From an uncultured Demequina sp. (GTDB taxonomy: Bacteria; Actinomycetota; Actinomycetes; Actinomycetales; Demequinaceae), in assembly GCA_937925595.1 (NCBI GenBank), contig CALALQ010000006.1, positions 1 to 14,924 of the forward strand: 14,924 nt of DNA, given 5' to 3'. Below, one piece after another: positions 6,929-14,924 of this stretch; the first letter of the stretch is position 1; the number at the start of each line of letters is the position of its first letter. The translations under genes were made by a program, and so were the position numbers. The notes under the pieces are model-generated. The model searched no databases. It was not told the origin of the DNA and saw nothing but the letters and a program-made list of their open reading frames with translations.

Positions 6929-9721
6929 TCAGCTCGAACCTCCCTTCGTCAACCACACGAGGTCGTTGTATGCGGACTCGCTCGAGTGGTCGTGGCCACA
7001 ACCGAACTGGTTCGCTCGGATGTCAACGGCGACAGCATCCACCTTCGCCTTGATCGCTGACACCAACGCAGCATTGACTGGGTCGTTGGTGCTCTTACCA
7101 TGGTCATCAAGGTTGAGGATTTGGATGCGGTCGGCGTTGTCTCCGGTGAGTTGCTGGTAGCCCAGCGCGTAAATCGAAAGTTGATCCTTCGTCACTGCCT
7201 GCGCCTGCGAGTCCTCGGTCGACTTGAAGTCGACGATTGCCGTCTCGCCCGTCTCTAGCGACTTGATGAGGTCTATGCGGCCGTTGACGGTTACGCCAGG
7301 TGAGATCTCAACGTCAATCACTTTCTCGGAGTGTATGGTTCGCGTGAGATCGTCGCCGTGACGGTCGAAGTAGCGGTCAATGGCCTTCACCGCCGATGCC
7401 CGAAGCTGGTCGCGTAGCGCGGGGTACGCGTACGGCGTGTGGAGGTGACGGTCGACGAGCGAGTTGATCTCTGCCTTGGTCGGCACGTCGCCGGCAAGCG
7501 CTCGCTTATGCATCTCCGCGAGAACATCGTGGAGACCCTTGCCGTATCCAAGCGCTTCATGGATCGGCGGGTTGAAGCCGTAGATGAAACGGAGCTTGAA
7601 CTGGTAGCGACACTCGATTAGGTACTTCAGCTCCGAGAAGGAGATCGCAATGTTCGGAGTCTCGTGTTTGGGTGTCGGCTCGAGGCGGGCGACATCGGGG
7701 AGCCCTTCGTCAGTCGTGGACATCCACGCTGACGCAGTGCAGTGCAAGTAGAAGTCGGAGGCCCTCTTGTATAGCTTGTTAGCCATGTCCGGCGCGTAGG
7801 TCACGTACAGGTACTTCTGTGCGCGTGTGGTGGCGACGTAGAAGAGTCGGGTTTCGTCGGACCGATTCGTCTTGTAACGGTCGCCATTCGGCACAGCCTC
7901 GAGCGGCACGATATGCGGGATCGTTTGGGTCCCGCCGGGTGCCTTCATCGGAAAGCGGTTGGCTCGCAGGTACGGCACGAACACCGCTGGCCATTGCAAT
8001 CCCTTCGACCGATGGACGGTAGAGATGACGACTGCATCGGGCGCGACATACCCGGCATCCTCGTCAGACTCCTCATACACACCTGGTGCTTGGAAGGTGA
8101 GGAAGCCAACGAACGCCTCGTACTTGGACTGCGGCTTGGAGGCGAAGTAGATTGCTTCAAAATCGGAAATGACTTGAGAAAACTTGCCGAGCTGATACAT
8201 GACGAGCTCGCCACGGCGTGGATCACCGGGAATTGTGTCCTCGCGGAGACCCAGAGCTTCGAGGAAGCGGAGGTAAAGCCGCTGGATGTTGTACACACCC
8301 CACCGCTCGCTCGCGGCGAAGTCAGCCCCATCGTCGAGGACGCGGACGGCCGCGAACCAATCTCCGGCGTCGGGGACGAGTTGTGCCGTGTCCCAATGCT
8401 GGCGTAGCTCGAGGCGCGAGATCTCGCCCATCATGTATCTGAAGAGCGCAGCACACGCGATGATCTCCGGCGCGTCAAAGAGGCGCGCGAGTCCCTTGAT
8501 GATGAACGGGACGTCCCGTCGCTTCAGCTCGGCGACTAGGTCGTCGGCGTCTTTCACGGAGCGGAACAGCACAGCGCAGTCCGACCACGAAAGGCCGCGG
8601 GGCTGACCGCCGGGCTTGTCGAGGAACGGCATCCCCTGCAGGTCGACGATGCGATCGACGATCCACTCGGCCTCTTCACGGGAATCTTCGAACTGCAATG
8701 CAAGCATGTCGCCGCGTTCCCACTTCTGGTGGGAGGAGTAGAGCATCTTTTTGGGCAACCGCTCGATCGAGTCGAGTCGCTCAGCGATGGAACGCCCCAA
8801 CTCAACGACGCCCTTAGATGACCTGAAGTTATCTGCAAGCTCGATGGTGCGCACGCCCGCGTATCGACCTGCGAACGTGATGATGTTCGACACCTCGGAG
8901 CCGCGCCATTGATAGATGGTCTGGTCGTCATCACCAACCACGCAGAGATTCGCACCGAAATGCACCAACCGCTGCACGAGACTCTCCTGAATCGGGTTGA
9001 CATCCTGGTACTCATCGACGATCACGTACTTCACATCGTTTGAGACGTAGTCGCGAAGCGCTTGTTCGGCTGTGTCCAGGGAACCGCCGGCCTGCGAGCG
9101 TTCGAGGAACTTGACCGCGTCGACCAGCATCGACGTGTAGTCGAAGTAGTTTCGCTGGTGGAGCAGATCTCGATACATGCCGAGTGCCGACGTGACTGCG
9201 GCCGGCACGAGTTTGAAGTTGACAGCGTCTTCCTGCAGAACCGAAAGCGCGCCCTTGTAGTAGCGCGTGTCGATGTAGCGGCGCAGGGTTGTAACTGCAC
9301 CTCCGACCGTCTTTGTGCAGCTCGTCAACCCAGAGCGGTTGCTCTCGCGATTGATCAGCAGCTGCTGTGTGATGTCGGTGAGCACCGAGTACTTGAAGGT
9401 CTCCGGGATGTAGGTCTGCAGCATGTCGAGGCAGTACCCGTGCATCGTGCCGACGTACATTTCGGCGAGGCCGACGATGTCGGGGATCGCGGCGGTCACC
9501 GTACGGTGGATGCGCTCCTTCAGCTCGGCGGCGGCCTTTTCGGTGAATGTGAAGGCGATGACGTTTGCCGGCCTGACGTCGGGCTGGGCGAGGATGTTCG
9601 CGATCCGTTGCGCGAGCACCTCGGTCTTGCCTGATCCCGCGCACGCAATGAGCTGGAGCGGCTGGTCGAGCTCGCTGATCGCATCCTGCTGCGAGGGAGT
9701 GAATGTCAGTGTGGCTGTCAC
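6929..9721 (-). CDS. UvrD/Rep-family superfamily 1 helicase with C-terminal RecB-type nuclease
   Basis: This 930-residue protein has the full SF1A helicase set: Walker A ACAGSGKT (26-33), motif Ia FTFTEKAA (57-64), DEYQD (236-240), GDDDQTIYQWRG (263-274), ADNFR (296-300), TVHRSKGLQWP (568-578) and FYVATTRA (627-634). The C-terminal part (about 693-930) is a RecB/AddB-like PD-(D/E)XK nuclease: H731 in GLHD, D817 in GRID, D831 and K833 in VDFK, and QLSIYALGYQ from 847. Only C704 and a late GCGHDH remain where related nucleases have four Fe-S cysteines, so a cluster is doubtful. The GTG start overlaps the Res stop as GTGA, with GGGAAG upstream, so it is translationally coupled to Res. It probably unwinds and degrades DNA ends made or exposed by the restriction complex. 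Ordinary repair use is less likely given the operon. Confidence 0.9.
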   Translation of the reverse strand: MTATLTFTPSQQDAISELDQPLQLIACAGSGKTEVLAQRIANILAQPDVRPANVIAFTFTEKAAAELKERIHRTVTAAIPDIVGLAEMYVGTMHGYCLDMLQTYIPETFKYSVLTDITQQLLINRESNRSGLTSCTKTVGGAVTTLRRYIDTRYYKGALSVLQEDAVNFKLVPAAVTSALGMYRDLLHQRNYFDYTSMLVDAVKFLERSQAGGSLDTAEQALRDYVSNDVKYVIVDEYQDVNPIQESLVQRLVHFGANLCVVGDDDQTIYQWRGSEVSNIITFAGRYAGVRTIELADNFRSSKGVVELGRSIAERLDSIERLPKKMLYSSHQKWERGDMLALQFEDSREEAEWIVDRIVDLQGMPFLDKPGGQPRGLSWSDCAVLFRSVKDADDLVAELKRRDVPFIIKGLARLFDAPEIIACAALFRYMMGEISRLELRQHWDTAQLVPDAGDWFAAVRVLDDGADFAASERWGVYNIQRLYLRFLEALGLREDTIPGDPRRGELVMYQLGKFSQVISDFEAIYFASKPQSKYEAFVGFLTFQAPGVYEESDEDAGYVAPDAVVISTVHRSKGLQWPAVFVPYLRANRFPMKAPGGTQTIPHIVPLEAVPNGDRYKTNRSDETRLFYVATTRAQKYLYVTYAPDMANKLYKRASDFYLHCTASAWMSTTDEGLPDVARLEPTPKHETPNIAISFSELKYLIECRYQFKLRFIYGFNPPIHEALGYGKGLHDVLAEMHKRALAGDVPTKAEINSLVDRHLHTPYAYPALRDQLRASAVKAIDRYFDRHGDDLTRTIHSEKVIDVEISPGVTVNGRIDLIKSLETGETAIVDFKSTEDSQAQAVTKDQLSIYALGYQQLTGDNADRIQILNLDDHGKSTNDPVNAALVSAIKAKVDAVAVDIRANQFGCGHDHSSESAYNDLVWLTKGGSS

Positions 9722-12330
9722 GCGTACTTCTTCCCTAGGCCGGCGAACAGCTCGGCCGGCGTATGCCCGGAGTGAAGCACGGCGTTCTGCACTCCGGCGT
9801 CTTTCATGTCGAGCACGCGAAGCTCCACACCCGATCCGGTCGCGATCGAGTCGATCCGGTGGTAAATGTCCCTGTTTGCGGCGGCGTATAGCGCGAGCCC
9901 TCTGAGTTTCACGAGAGCGTCATCAAGGTGGGTGCCGTGTGGGTCAACGATCGACGGCCTAACCTCGCCGTCGATCTCGTTGAACACGATGAAGTCCGGA
10001 TGCATTGCCCGCCAGTTGCCTGCGGCGTCGCGGTAGGTGATCCCAAGCGAGTCGGCCGAAGATACGGACGGGTTCCGATACCAGCCAACGCAGTCCGGGC
10101 GAGCCACCTCGCGCTGCACCACGATCTTCTCCCAGTCGTTGAGCTTTGTCAGTGGGTACCACCCCATCTCGTCTGACATGAGGTGCTTGTCGATCAGCTG
10201 CGCAATCTTGACCTGCTCGCCGTCGAGCTCCTTAAAGTCGGCCATCCGGTTCCGCGGCCGGTGCAGCGGCTGGGCCTGCGGTTCGACTGCCTGGGCGCGA
10301 ATCTCGTCGTATGCTTCCCGGCGCTCGTCCGACAGCCCGAGTAGCGCGACACGGTGGTCAGCGAACCACTCGTCGACGAGATCCTTCGCGGCGACATCAA
10401 CCTTCTCGCGCACGGCCGGAACTGTGGCGAGGGCTGCGGCCTTCACGTATGCCGTGCGCAGGCCATCGTCGTCCGCATCCGGATCGTCGTCGCCGGCGAC
10501 GTAGTCAACATATGACTGCGCGATGTCGGCCCCGAACGCCCGCTTCGCGTCCTCAAAGGCAACGCGGATCGCGCGGTCGTCGGCCCTGATCGCGAAGTCG
10601 GCGTAGCTCAGCTTGCTGCCCCCGAACCGGCTCGCGATCGACATGCCGCGCACGGTTCGCACCTCGATCTCGGCGGTGCGAAGCTGCCCGTCGTAGCGGT
10701 CAGCGAGAGCTTCAAGGGCGGAGTGCATCTGGCGTTCGACCGACTTGATCGCCCGCGGCTTCAGCCCGTCGGCAGACAACGCCTGCGCCAGGCTCATGAG
10801 CTGCTTGACAGGGCGGGCGCCGCGTTGCGGAACGACGAGAGACGGGAGGTCGTCGAAACACTGCCACACCGAGTCAGGCACTTTGGGGTTCCTCCCTAGC
10901 TCGCGCCCGTCCAGGAGAATCTCGATCGCCGGACCGCCGGGCATCTCCTCGATCAGGCCGGTGAGGAAGCGCGCGACATTCCCCGCGGTCGTGCGGTCGA
11001 AGTGCGGCAGTATGCAGTTCACAGAGTTGAGCCGCTCGTCGCCAGGAATGCGACGCGCGAGCGGAGTGCGTACCATGCGGCCGAGCAGCTGTGTGATGTG
11101 CGTGTGATCCTTCGCGGGCCGGAACGACAACAGAACCTCGGCACGGGGACAGTCCCACCCGGTCGAGATCGCATCCTTGGCCACGAGTACGCGCACTTCG
11201 GTTGTCTCGTGGACTCGCTGAGGCTCGATCCAATCAACCTCCCACGAGCCGAACGCGTGCGTCCGGTGATCGCCGAGCACGTGGCGCACATGGACGGCAC
11301 GAAGATCCCCGATTTCATTCGCGATCGTGTCGAGCCACACGCCCACCGCGTCGGCATCCTCAACATTCGGGATCTGCAGCACGAGTAGGGGCGCGACTGT
11401 CTCAGTCTGCTTTTCGCCGGGAAGCTTCGCTTGCGCCTCGAGGTACTTGCCCCAACGTCGCGCCGAGTCCTTGAGCTGTTGCGCAGCGTGCGTCGCCAGC
11501 GCCGTCTCGAGGCTGCCGGACTCGGCGGGGATATCGAGGACAATCTTGTCCTTGATGAGGCCAGAGGCCTGTACTCGAGCGGGGTCGACCGTCACCGCGG
11601 GCAGCGCATCGCGGTCGGCGCTGAGCGCCGCGTCTCCCATCGCGTCGGCGAAGTGCTTGATTGTCGCGGAAATCCCCCATACGACGGGGACCGGCAGGCC
11701 GGTCTCCGTGCCGTCGACTAGACCCTTGACGATCGTCGGCTTATCCTTCGTCGCCTTCGTGTTGAAGCCGCGGTGCGCCTCGTCGATCACGAGGTACACC
11801 GTGAGGCCGTCGTCGTCGATCGTGTTGGCGAGTGTTTCCCAGATCGTCCACGCAAGGCCATCGGGTGAGATCAAGGTCTCGGCACCAGCCTGTTCCGTCG
11901 CCCGCAAGCGGGCGGCCTTCATCGTAAGGCGTGACGTCGCGGTGAGTTTCTGGGTATTGAGGAAGTAGACCTTGCCGGGGTCAAGCTGCTGCACTGAGAA
12001 CGGGTACTCGACGGTGACGAGGCGATCGTGCGTCAGCTTCTCCGACGCCTGCATGAGGCGGATGCGGGTCTGGTCGTTGAGATTGGGGTCGTCCGAGAAC
12101 CAGATCACCACGGCACCGGGGTCGGGGTCGAACTCAAACTCGTCGTTCCCGTAGAACAGCGCCTCGATGGCCGCGGCCGCCATGACAGTCTTGCCGGCGC
12201 CGGTCGTTGCCGTGAGCGTGAACGATGTCTCTTTGGGATGATCCGCGTGGTACTTGGTGCGTGCACGGCCGAGGTTGTCGAGCACCTGGATGACGGCATC
12301 GCGCTGGTAGTCCTTGAGGGTGAACTTCAT
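9718..12330 (-). CDS. res: Type III restriction Res-like DEAD/DEAH-box helicase-nuclease
   Basis: This 870-residue superfamily 2 enzyme is probably the DNA translocase and cleavage subunit of the system. It starts with the Q-motif-like LKDYQRDAV, then Walker A ATTGAGKT (41-48), DEAH (183-186), SAT (221-223), motif V DAISTGWDCPRAE (386-398) and motif VI QLLGRMVRTP (414-423). The last 100 residues carry a nuclease-like region, PDFIVF (778-783) then SIVDPHGTHLDDAL (793-806). There the usual (D/E)xK appears as D796-P-H798, lacking the expected lysine unless K810 takes its place. The ATG shares ATGA with the Mod stop at 12327-12330, and GGAG lies seven bases upstream, so Mod and Res are coupled. 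Length is slightly below classic Res subunits (about 950-1000). The helicase assignment is firm; the cleavage activity is inferred from family and context. Confidence 0.87.
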   Translation of the reverse strand: MKFTLKDYQRDAVIQVLDNLGRARTKYHADHPKETSFTLTATTGAGKTVMAAAAIEALFYGNDEFEFDPDPGAVVIWFSDDPNLNDQTRIRLMQASEKLTHDRLVTVEYPFSVQQLDPGKVYFLNTQKLTATSRLTMKAARLRATEQAGAETLISPDGLAWTIWETLANTIDDDGLTVYLVIDEAHRGFNTKATKDKPTIVKGLVDGTETGLPVPVVWGISATIKHFADAMGDAALSADRDALPAVTVDPARVQASGLIKDKIVLDIPAESGSLETALATHAAQQLKDSARRWGKYLEAQAKLPGEKQTETVAPLLVLQIPNVEDADAVGVWLDTIANEIGDLRAVHVRHVLGDHRTHAFGSWEVDWIEPQRVHETTEVRVLVAKDAISTGWDCPRAEVLLSFRPAKDHTHITQLLGRMVRTPLARRIPGDERLNSVNCILPHFDRTTAGNVARFLTGLIEEMPGGPAIEILLDGRELGRNPKVPDSVWQCFDDLPSLVVPQRGARPVKQLMSLAQALSADGLKPRAIKSVERQMHSALEALADRYDGQLRTAEIEVRTVRGMSIASRFGGSKLSYADFAIRADDRAIRVAFEDAKRAFGADIAQSYVDYVAGDDDPDADDDGLRTAYVKAAALATVPAVREKVDVAAKDLVDEWFADHRVALLGLSDERREAYDEIRAQAVEPQAQPLHRPRNRMADFKELDGEQVKIAQLIDKHLMSDEMGWYPLTKLNDWEKIVVQREVARPDCVGWYRNPSVSSADSLGITYRDAAGNWRAMHPDFIVFNEIDGEVRPSIVDPHGTHLDDALVKLRGLALYAAANRDIYHRIDSIATGSGVELRVLDMKDAGVQNAVLHSGHTPAELFAGLGKKYA

Positions 12331-14474
12331 CGCACGCTCCGCATCGCGTCGATCTCGAAATTGCTGAGATAGGACTGGTACAGCCGCACCGGCTCAACGC
12401 TGGAAGGGAGCTCGCGCGATATGGCCTCGAACAGCCGGTCCTCGTCTGTCACGATGTAAGCGATCGCTACCGCGGGAGTGTCGGCAAGCGCAGTCAGGAA
12501 AGCGTCGGTCTGGTCGAGGTCCGCGAGGACGCCGTAGGCGTCGGCGACGTCCCAGCCAGTTTCGAGAGACTCGATCCGACGTCCTCGCGAGCCCGCGCGC
12601 AACCACAGGAATGGCGCGATCCGCGCGAACTCTCGGTTTGACTGCACGCGCATCGGCGCTTCGTACGTGAGGGTGAAAAACTCGACGTTCTCGTCGAAGC
12701 CGTCGGCTATCGGGAAAACGTCGGTGAATTTGTAGTCGCCCTTGATCGGCTTGCCGTCCGGCGTCCGGCCGGTAATGGCGGCCCGAATGCGCGGCTTTGT
12801 GATGTAGTCGCAGATGCCCCATTGCTCCCAGTCTGGGTCACCGGGGCGGAGGTTCTGCTTGCGGAGCTTCGCCTGCTCATCGGCGCTGACCTCGTTGTTA
12901 GTGACCGAGATGGATCGGCGTCGACCGCCGTCCTGCTTGTTTAGGCGCATAACCGCATGGGCTGTAGTGCCCGATCCGGAGAAGAAGTCCACAATCGTCC
13001 CGCTTGGTCTGTTGCCAACGAAGTATCTGAGTACGTCCTCAACCGCATACAGCGATTTTGGGAACGGGAACCGGCGATTCGGAATGACTTGGGAGAGCAG
13101 CTTGGTCCCGTACGCCTGGGCGCTATGGGATTCCCGAACCCACTGGGTCGTCGGCATCACCTTCTTGACTCCATCGACGCGTTCGACAATCGCCGAGCCG
13201 TCCGGCCGACGTCCGACGATTCGGATGCTTCCGTCGGCGACAGAGCCAACCTTTCCGCTAGTGAGATAGGAGACAGAGAACTGGTCGTCTGCACCCTTCC
13301 CACGAGTGACCCGTACAAACCCCTGTGCCAGCCGCGATCGAAGAGAGGCTGGCGTGAGCCCCCAGATCATCTCCGTGCCGTCGGGCTTCAACGGCCACAG
13401 CGTGACACAGCCGGGCTTGTCAGGAACCGAGTCTCGCTCGACATGCACGGGGATCGAGTCGCCGATCTCAGCAATCCGACCCATCTGGACATCCACATAG
13501 ATCGGGTAAAACTGGTCAGGTCGGGGCTGGGGCCCGCGGCGGGCTGACGACAGCTCGAAGCGGCGGAGCTGGTTCCAGCGAACCTCCTCGCCCTCACCGA
13601 TGTCCATCGTGTCCGCCGCGAGTTCGGCAGCACCGAATGAGACGAAATAGATGAACTCGTTGGTGCGCGTGAACTCATTCGTTCTGATGGCACCAGTTGG
13701 GTTGATCAGGGAGCTAACCATCTGCATCTTCCCTTCCGGGAACGTCTGCTCTAGTAGCAGCCCGAGTCGGAGGTATTCCTTCTCGTCGATGGTGACGATG
13801 AGGACAGAGTTGTCGGGGTTCAGGAGTTCCTTCGCCATGAGTAGACGCCGTTCCATGAACGCGAGCCACTTTGAATGGCGATAGAGGTCGTCGCCCTCGA
13901 CGTAGTCATTGTTGTACTTCCAGTCGCGCGCGCCGGTGTTGTATGGAGGGTCGATGTAGATGGCGTCGACTTTGCCGCGATGCGTGAACAGAAGCGTCTG
14001 AAGCGCGTGGAAGTTCTCGGCGTTGATGACGGTGTGGAAGGGCTTGTCTCCGCCGCGCTCAACCTTGCCGGTCGACACAAGCCCGGGGTAGATCGGGTCG
14101 CGGAACTCAGCGACGACGACGAGGTCGTCGACATCCGCAGTTGCGCAGATGTTGCCAGCCGCTGCGCCTTCAGACTCGTCCGAGATCGGCGCGATCATGG
14201 CTGCTCGGCTGTCACCCCGCCGCTCGATCGACACAACTCGGTAGAGCGCTCGGTTCGCGGCCTTAGGAAGCTCACTGCGTGGCGGCTGAACCCGAACCTT
14301 ATCGCCGACACGAACCTTCCGCCCCGGTAGTTCGACGGCTTCAGGCGTATGCCGCTCAAAGTTGAGCCCGAACGCGCGCCGCTCCGACAGCGCGTCGACC
14401 TCGCGTTCGATCTCCGCCGCGAGTGACGGGTTTGACGCACGAAGTTGTCCCAGCAGCTCGTGAATCCGCGCCAT
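12327..14474 (-). CDS. mod: Type III-like Mod subunit: site-specific DNA adenine methyltransferase (beta class)
   Basis: This 715-residue enzyme transfers a methyl group from S-adenosylmethionine to adenine, protecting self DNA and, in type III systems, giving Res its target specificity. Catalytic motif IV, DPPYNTG, is at 175-181, preceded by a strand DAIYI. The SAM-binding motif I, DFFSGSGTTAHA, is at 496-507. Motif IV before motif I marks the beta class used by type III Mod proteins. The intervening 300 residues should include the target-recognition domain. The N-terminal 130 residues are helical, then basic and beta-rich (KVRVGDKVRVQ), and may contact Res or DNA. I chose the ATG at 14472-14474 because AGAGGAG lies just upstream. 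The longer frame from a GTG at 14543 has no such site and an unlike sequence. The target sequence cannot be read from the protein. Confidence 0.9.
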   Translation of the reverse strand: MARIHELLGQLRASNPSLAAEIEREVDALSERRAFGLNFERHTPEAVELPGRKVRVGDKVRVQPPRSELPKAANRALYRVVSIERRGDSRAAMIAPISDESEGAAAGNICATADVDDLVVVAEFRDPIYPGLVSTGKVERGGDKPFHTVINAENFHALQTLLFTHRGKVDAIYIDPPYNTGARDWKYNNDYVEGDDLYRHSKWLAFMERRLLMAKELLNPDNSVLIVTIDEKEYLRLGLLLEQTFPEGKMQMVSSLINPTGAIRTNEFTRTNEFIYFVSFGAAELAADTMDIGEGEEVRWNQLRRFELSSARRGPQPRPDQFYPIYVDVQMGRIAEIGDSIPVHVERDSVPDKPGCVTLWPLKPDGTEMIWGLTPASLRSRLAQGFVRVTRGKGADDQFSVSYLTSGKVGSVADGSIRIVGRRPDGSAIVERVDGVKKVMPTTQWVRESHSAQAYGTKLLSQVIPNRRFPFPKSLYAVEDVLRYFVGNRPSGTIVDFFSGSGTTAHAVMRLNKQDGGRRRSISVTNNEVSADEQAKLRKQNLRPGDPDWEQWGICDYITKPRIRAAITGRTPDGKPIKGDYKFTDVFPIADGFDENVEFFTLTYEAPMRVQSNREFARIAPFLWLRAGSRGRRIESLETGWDVADAYGVLADLDQTDAFLTALADTPAVAIAYIVTDEDRLFEAISRELPSSVEPVRLYQSYLSNFEIDAMRSVR

Positions 14475-14476
14475 TG

Positions 14477-14483
14477 CTCCTCT
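14477..14483 (-). promoter_or_regulatory. Shine-Dalgarno site deciding the Mod start
   Basis: On the minus strand AGAGGAG, within AAAGAGGAG, precedes the ATG at 14474 by two bases, or about four counted from GAGG. The spacing is tight but this is the best ribosome site in the region. It supports the internal ATG over the GTG 69 bases upstream. Confidence 0.6.
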
Positions 14484-14556
14484 TTCGGTCAGGCATCCCG
14501 CCCCCAACCTATCGAGGCGGAGGCGCCCGGCTTCGCAGCACACGACTGGGATATTG

Positions 14557-14924
14557 CTACAGCGTCGTCAAGATAAGTTCCTTGACCTCTCGTCGACTGG
14601 TTTGCGTCGATGCGGAGTGCTGCAGGGCAACCGTGTTGTTCTGGATTCGCCACGCACCTGCTCCCGCCGCACGCGCTTCGGCAGTGGGAATGGTGCGTCG
14701 CCGCCCGTAAAGCAGCACATTTTCCAGAAGCTCCCGGTGGAAGTCATAGGACAGGATCCAGCGGAACGGGGCGGTCGTTAGGAGGTAGCCGGCAAGGGCT
14801 TGATGCGGCCCGATCCCACGCCATACATCTGGAGCGTGCCCGGAACCTTCGAAACCGGTCGCATAGAGGCGGTCCGACTTCTCGAAGGTTCCGGGCACGC
14901 TCCAGATGTATGGCGTGGGATCGG
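14557..14924 (-). CDS. Probable D12-class (Dam-like) DNA adenine methylase, C-terminal part; 5' end missing
   Basis: The frame runs leftward from the window edge to a TAG at 14557-14559. The segment SDRLYATGFEG, then HQALAGYLLTTAPFRWILSYD, then LLENVLLY, and the end HSAS with VKELILTTL, resembles the C-terminal third of D12 DNA adenine methylases. There a catalytic DPPY is followed closely by an LY-x-x-x-F segment, a strand ending in LSYD, and a final KELL-like strand. The DPPY itself would lie beyond the window. Codons right of about 14881 lie inside the terminal inverted repeat and may be artefactual, so the true N-terminal side is unknown; the DPTPY that appears there should not be taken for the catalytic motif. 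The stop is 82 bp from the Mod start on the same strand, so it may head the operon. Identification is by remembered family pattern only. Confidence 0.5.
   Translation of the reverse strand, partial: DPTPYIWSVPGTFEKSDRLYATGFEGSGHAPDVWRGIGPHQALAGYLLTTAPFRWILSYDFHRELLENVLLYGRRRTIPTAEARAAGAGAWRIQNNTVALQHSASTQTSRREVKELILTTL
14810..14924. repeat. Perfect 43-bp inverted repeat ending exactly at the window edge
   Basis: Bases 14810-14852 and 14882-14924 are exact reverse complements, separated by 29 bp (14853-14881). The right arm ends on the last base of the window. The left arm lies inside the coding sequence of the probable methylase, where a long palindrome is not expected. A fold-back at a contig end is the simplest reading; a real inverted duplication is the alternative. 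Confidence 0.9.

Noticed and set aside
14475..14543. Longer Mod start at the GTG 14543
   Set aside because: No ribosome site precedes it and the added residues are unlike Mod N-termini; the ATG at 14474 has AGAGGAG upstream.
14900..14924. DPTPY in the last codons as a methylase DPPY motif
   Set aside because: It lies wholly inside the right arm of the terminal inverted repeat, so it is a reverse copy of other codons, and the spacing to the LY segment is too long.
1..14924. tRNA, rRNA, CRISPR arrays, integrase or transposase genes
   Set aside because: No cloverleaf-like sequence, regularly spaced repeat or recombinase motif was seen by eye on either strand. Short or degenerate examples could be missed without computation.

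Overview
The window is high-GC DNA with actinobacterial-style genes: GTG/TTG starts, strong GGAGG-like ribosome sites, and a WYL regulator beside a VOC gene and a RibD-like reductase. An actinomycete such as a member of Microbacteriaceae is the best guess, but this is inference from gene style only. The window falls into a decayed chromosomal flank (1-~1817) and a DNA-defence island (~1817 to the end).

Flank. A few codons of a rightward gene end at 28, followed by a hairpin terminator (43-73). Two leftward genes come next: a dihydrofolate-reductase/RibD-fold reductase (78-635) and, just upstream of it, a WYL/HTH regulator (640-1602) broken by an in-frame TAG and two frame changes. A rightward VOC (glyoxalase-fold) gene starts at 1707. 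It matches its family for about 37 codons and then turns into unrelated sequence near 1817. An inverted repeat (1631-1649) between the divergent regulator and VOC genes could be the regulator's operator.

Island, rightward half. An Mrr-like PD-(D/E)XK nuclease with a C-terminal cysteine-rich, probably zinc-binding domain (2093-2989) is followed by a 932-residue PHP-phosphoesterase/SMC-like ATPase of the TrlF type (3223-6021, TTG start). The gap between them carries what looks like a decayed scrap of a second Mrr-like sequence.

Island, leftward half. Reading from right to left there is the C-terminal part of a probable D12-class DNA adenine methylase cut by the window end (from 14557), then a beta-class Mod-type methyltransferase (12327-14474), a type III Res-like DEAH helicase/nuclease (9718-12330), a UvrD-family helicase with a RecB-type nuclease tail (6929-9721), and a small uncharacterised protein (6491-6778). 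Mod/Res and Res/UvrD overlap by 4 bp each, so these three are translationally coupled. The two halves converge on a gene-poor 469-bp gap (6022-6490).

Working model (inference): the leftward operon is a type III-like restriction-modification system extended by a dedicated UvrD helicase-nuclease. Mod marks self DNA, and Res plus UvrD translocate on and cut unmarked DNA. The rightward pair joins a nuclease to an ATP-driven PHP sensor/effector. Whether the halves are one system or two neighbouring ones cannot be told from this window. The window ends in a perfect 43-bp inverted repeat that runs exactly to the last base, which suggests an assembly fold-back, so the far-right 70 bases or so should be treated with caution.
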